A stretch of DNA of 64,000 nucleotides from Botrytis cinerea B05.10 (taxonomy: Eukaryota > Ascomycota > Leotiomycetes > Helotiales > Sclerotiniaceae): NCBI RefSeq assembly GCF_000143535.2, contig NC_037315.1, positions 2,661,907 through 2,725,906 of the forward strand. Direction: 5' to 3'. The stretch's first letter is position 1; each line of letters begins with the position of its first letter. Below are positions 61,341-64,000 of the stretch, in pieces. A program made the translations under genes and the position numbers. The notes below the pieces were generated by a model, which had not been told where the DNA came from, ran no database searches, and saw only the letters and a list, made by a program, of their open reading frames with translations.

Positions 61341-62016
61341 TGGTGGCAGAATCCGCGATTGACGAAGTGGCCGCTTTATCAACCCCAGAAAGTATTCAAT
61401 ATTTTTATAATGTATTGAAAAAAGCGTTTTTAAAATATTAATTAGGGGGCTTTTTCTTTTGTAAATGATTAGAAATTTTTACTTTAAAGGGATTTAGTGA
61501 AATTCTTGAATTCTAACTTGAATTCTAATTTGAATTCTAGTTTAAGATAATCAATACTTTATTTACATTAAATTCGATTAGTAATTGAATGGAATATAAA
61601 TATATAGATTAGAGCTAGGTAGATAATATATATAAATAGTATATTCTATATAGTATAGTATAATAATAAAACTTTTGATTAAAGAATAAATTGAAAGTGA
61701 AATAAATAATCCCCTTTAAGCTTTCGATTAATATCTTTCCTTTTTCTTTTAGCTTTTATATTCACTTCTCCTTTCCTTTTAACTCTTATACTTATTCCCT
61801 CTTTCTTATCTAGCTTTTATATTCATTCCCTTTTTATCCACCTTTCTAATATTCATCAAATTTTGAAATCTCTAAAACCCTTCAGAACCCTCATTTTCTT
61901 TTCTTTTATTAAAAGTCAATACTAAACGAATCTAAATCTATATTAATTCTATTCATTATTAATAAATTGATTATATTATTAATAACAAATTGAATATATT
62001 ATAAATGTAATATATA
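61336..62016. repeat. Subtelomeric direct repeat D, copy B
   Basis: Partner of 10739-11381 in the same orientation. It keeps more G and C (GTGGTGGCAG, GATTGACGAAGTGGCCGC) and has an extra TTGAATTC unit and longer pyrimidine tract. It is non-coding. Confidence 0.85.
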
Positions 62017-62087
62017 TATATAAATTTGTATGAGGATTTATATCGAATTTCTTTTCGTCGAAAATATTAACTTTGTCATCACAGGGA

Positions 62088-62578
62088 TACCCTAAGTATT
62101 ATTCCTAGCATTTTTGTAATAGTTTTTATCAATGCTCATTCGTTTCGATAAGGGGATGATAATCTAATAAAAATCTCTTCAATTAATCACTATCATTTCT
62201 AGCTTCAATTTGAGGTTTTTCGAAAATTTAAAAAAAGACATGGGCATAAATTTAATTGAATTATATTTATTCGAGATTTTAATTAAAACATTTTTAATTT
62301 TAAAGCTTTTTTATCGAATTGAAATAACCCTAATACTCTAATTATTATTCCTAGGATTTTTTTGATGATTATAATCAATACCGATTTATTTCGATAAAGG
62401 GGTAGTGATTTAGTAAAAAAAATTCAATTGATTATTACTCTTTCTAACTTCAATTCAAGGCTTTTTGAAAATTTAAAAAAAGAAAGAAATAAAGGTTTAA
62501 TTGAATTCTATTTATTCGAAATTAGAATTAAAACATTTTTAGTTTTATAGCTTTTATATCGAATTGAAAAAATCCTAA
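62088..62578. repeat. Two tandem ~246-bp subtelomeric repeats
   Basis: Units begin at 62088 (TACCCTAAGTATTATTCCTA) and 62334 (TACTCTAATTATTATTCCTA). Both contain TTCGATAA with GGGG, the TTTTTCGAAAATTT/TTTTTGAAAATTTAAAAAAAG region and AATTAAAACATTTTTA. A third start at 62579 diverges quickly. Confidence 0.8.
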
Positions 62579-63820
62579 TACCCTACTACCTAATATTAAC
62601 TATCTTACTAATATTGACTTATATTTAAAGTTTTTAAGATGGAATATATGTATATATTTTTAGAATCTAAAAAAAAAAATAGAATTGAATAGCGTTTTTA
62701 TTTTTCTGCTAATGTTATTCTCAATACTCTAATTCCTAACTCCTATACACCTGATATTAATGTTTTATCTGATATTAACTCAAATTTAGGGGTTTTAGAA
62801 TCTCTTATATATATATAATTATATTTTTATAATTCTGAGAAAAATTCTGATTTAATAATGATTTTTTTATTTTGTTAGTATTCTTTCTTATTAAATTCTA
62901 TTTTTAGAATTTTATTTGGTATTAATTAATATCTCGCTTAGTTTTGGAGTTGAATTATTAAAAATAACTTTTTTGAACTTTTCAAAATAAATCGAATTGA
63001 ATGATATATATTTTGTTTAAATCAGATTTAATTAATTTTTGATTTAGAAAATTTAGAATTTCTTAATTCTTAATAAAACTTATTTAGAGTTTAAAAGTTT
63101 AGGGGTTAATATTTTCGAAAAAGTTATAATATATTAGTATAAATTGATTTAAAAGCTGAATATTTTGGTGTAGTTTTTATTATATATATATAAAAATTTA
63201 TTTTTATTTTTAAGATTTATCTAGTATTAACAAAAATCATCTAATATTAACTCATATCTTACATAATATTGAAGTTAGTAATATAATAATATTATTTTTA
63301 AGATATTTGAAGAATTTTAAATTATATAAAATTTTCAAATTTTTCAAAAACTAACTTTCAATTTCAATCACATAAAAATCACATAATATCATAAAATTAG
63401 GATTAAATTTAAGTATTTGAAAATTTGAAATTGAAAAGGATTTTATAATTTAATTATAATTAAAATTGAAAATCAATTAAAATTAAAAAACAATTTGAAA
63501 TAAATTGAAATCTAATATTAATATTTAATAAATCAAATATATAAAAGATTATTAAATTAAAATTAATATCATAATTATATTCAATAGAATTTCATTTTTA
63601 AAATTTAATATAAATAAAACAATACATTTAATAAAATATTATATAATATCAATTAAACTTTTAATTAAATATAAAAATAAATCGATTAAATTTATTGAAG
63701 AAAAGAATATATATATAAGCTAAGGTTATTTAAAAAAACAAATAAAATAAAATCAATAGAATAAAATCAATAGAATAAAATAAAACGAAACTAGAAAAGC
63801 GAATAAACTAAACTTATTTA
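62579..63820. other. AT-rich telomere-associated sequence, no gene
   Basis: Very AT-rich sequence with loosely repeated phrases (GATATTAACTCA-like at about 62750, 62768 and 63245). No open frame of note and no RecQ-type helicase gene. Confidence 0.6.
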
Positions 63821-63884
63821 GGAAGGCAGATTCATATTAAGAAAGCAGGAAGGCAGATGGGAACCCGAAAGGAGGAAGGCAGAT
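63821..63884. repeat. Telomere-proximal GGAAGGCAGAT repeats
   Basis: GGAAGGCAGAT occurs at 63821, 63848 and 63874, spaced 27 and 26 bp, immediately before the telomere array. The last two units share the longer form GGCAGATGG(G/A)AACCC. Confidence 0.85.
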
Positions 63885-63895
63885 GGAAACCCAGA

Positions 63896-64000
63896 GGGTT
63901 AGGGTTAGGGTTAGGGTTAGGGTTAGGGTTAGGGTTAGGGTTAGGGTTAGGGTTAGGGTTAGGGTTAGGGTTAGGGTTAGGGTTAGGGTTAGGGTTAGGG
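63896..64000 (+). repeat. Telomere, (TTAGGG)n
   Basis: 105 bases of uninterrupted TTAGGG repeat (about 17.5 units) to the end of the window. The G-rich strand runs 5'-3' outward, as at a right chromosome end. Confidence 0.99.

Noticed and set aside
61084..63820. A telomere-linked RecQ helicase gene
   Set aside because: Such genes are common next to fungal telomeres, but no helicase motif or long frame is present here.

Overview
The window is the right end of a filamentous ascomycete chromosome. It ends in about 17.5 copies of TTAGGG (63896-64000), running 5'-3' toward the window end as expected at a right-hand telomere. Short GT-AG introns, the gene families and the extreme AT-rich repeat blocks fit a Leotiomycete, plausibly Botrytis or another Sclerotiniaceae. 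That placement is inference from style, not from a search.

Layout. (1) 1-10 kb is an ordinary chromosome arm with normal base composition. It carries an edge-truncated unknown gene, a 7-TM SAT4/rhodopsin-like membrane protein, the ribosome biogenesis factor Lcp5/neuroguidin, a TM9SF/EMP70 membrane protein with a C-terminal KxD signal, and a BBE-type FAD oxidoreductase. (2) At 10739 the sequence becomes strongly AT-rich and stays so, apart from islands, to the telomere. The transition is marked by a ~0.65 kb repeat that recurs in the same orientation at 61336. (3) A GC-richer island (13.9-18.5 kb and 20.2-22.0 kb) holds a five-exon, 1201-residue GH71 alpha-1,3-glucanase with an unusually long Cys-rich and Thr/Ser-rich tail, and a divergently oriented secreted or membrane-anchored protein. 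(4) 22-59 kb is a nest of LTR retrotransposons whose reading frames are destroyed by C-to-T/G-to-A changes of the RIP type. (5) 59.7-61.1 kb is an intact two-exon gene for a truncated group III (Nik1/Os1/Bos1-like) histidine kinase with receiver but no HAMP or H-box domain. (6) 61.3-63.9 kb is subtelomeric repeat sequence.

The retrotransposon nest can be resolved from target-site duplications (TSDs). A complete chromodomain Ty3/gypsy element (element 1) lies at 22919-29580 (614-bp LTRs, TSD TCAAG). Solo LTRs of the same family are at 22245-22849 (TSD AAAAC), 31584-32158 (TTCAT) and 47492-56845 (TTTTA). The last is split by a second complete element (element 2, 47624-56395, 164-bp LTRs, TSD TATAT). 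A third family (element 3) occupies 32338-43282 on the minus strand and sits inside an older copy of element 2. A second, truncated element 3 copy (43739-57038) was the target for the split solo LTR. A fourth LTR family left two solo LTRs (29771-30096, 44547-44893). A ~440-bp TA-target MITE family is scattered through the block. Two of its copies sit inside element 2 copies, where the undamaged copy shows the empty site.

Functionally, the arm genes are housekeeping or generic metabolism. The islands carry accessory functions: cell-wall glucan degradation and two-component signalling. Element 2 is unusual in keeping a single reading frame for roughly 800 codons beyond its chromodomain, including three 33-codon tandem repeats.
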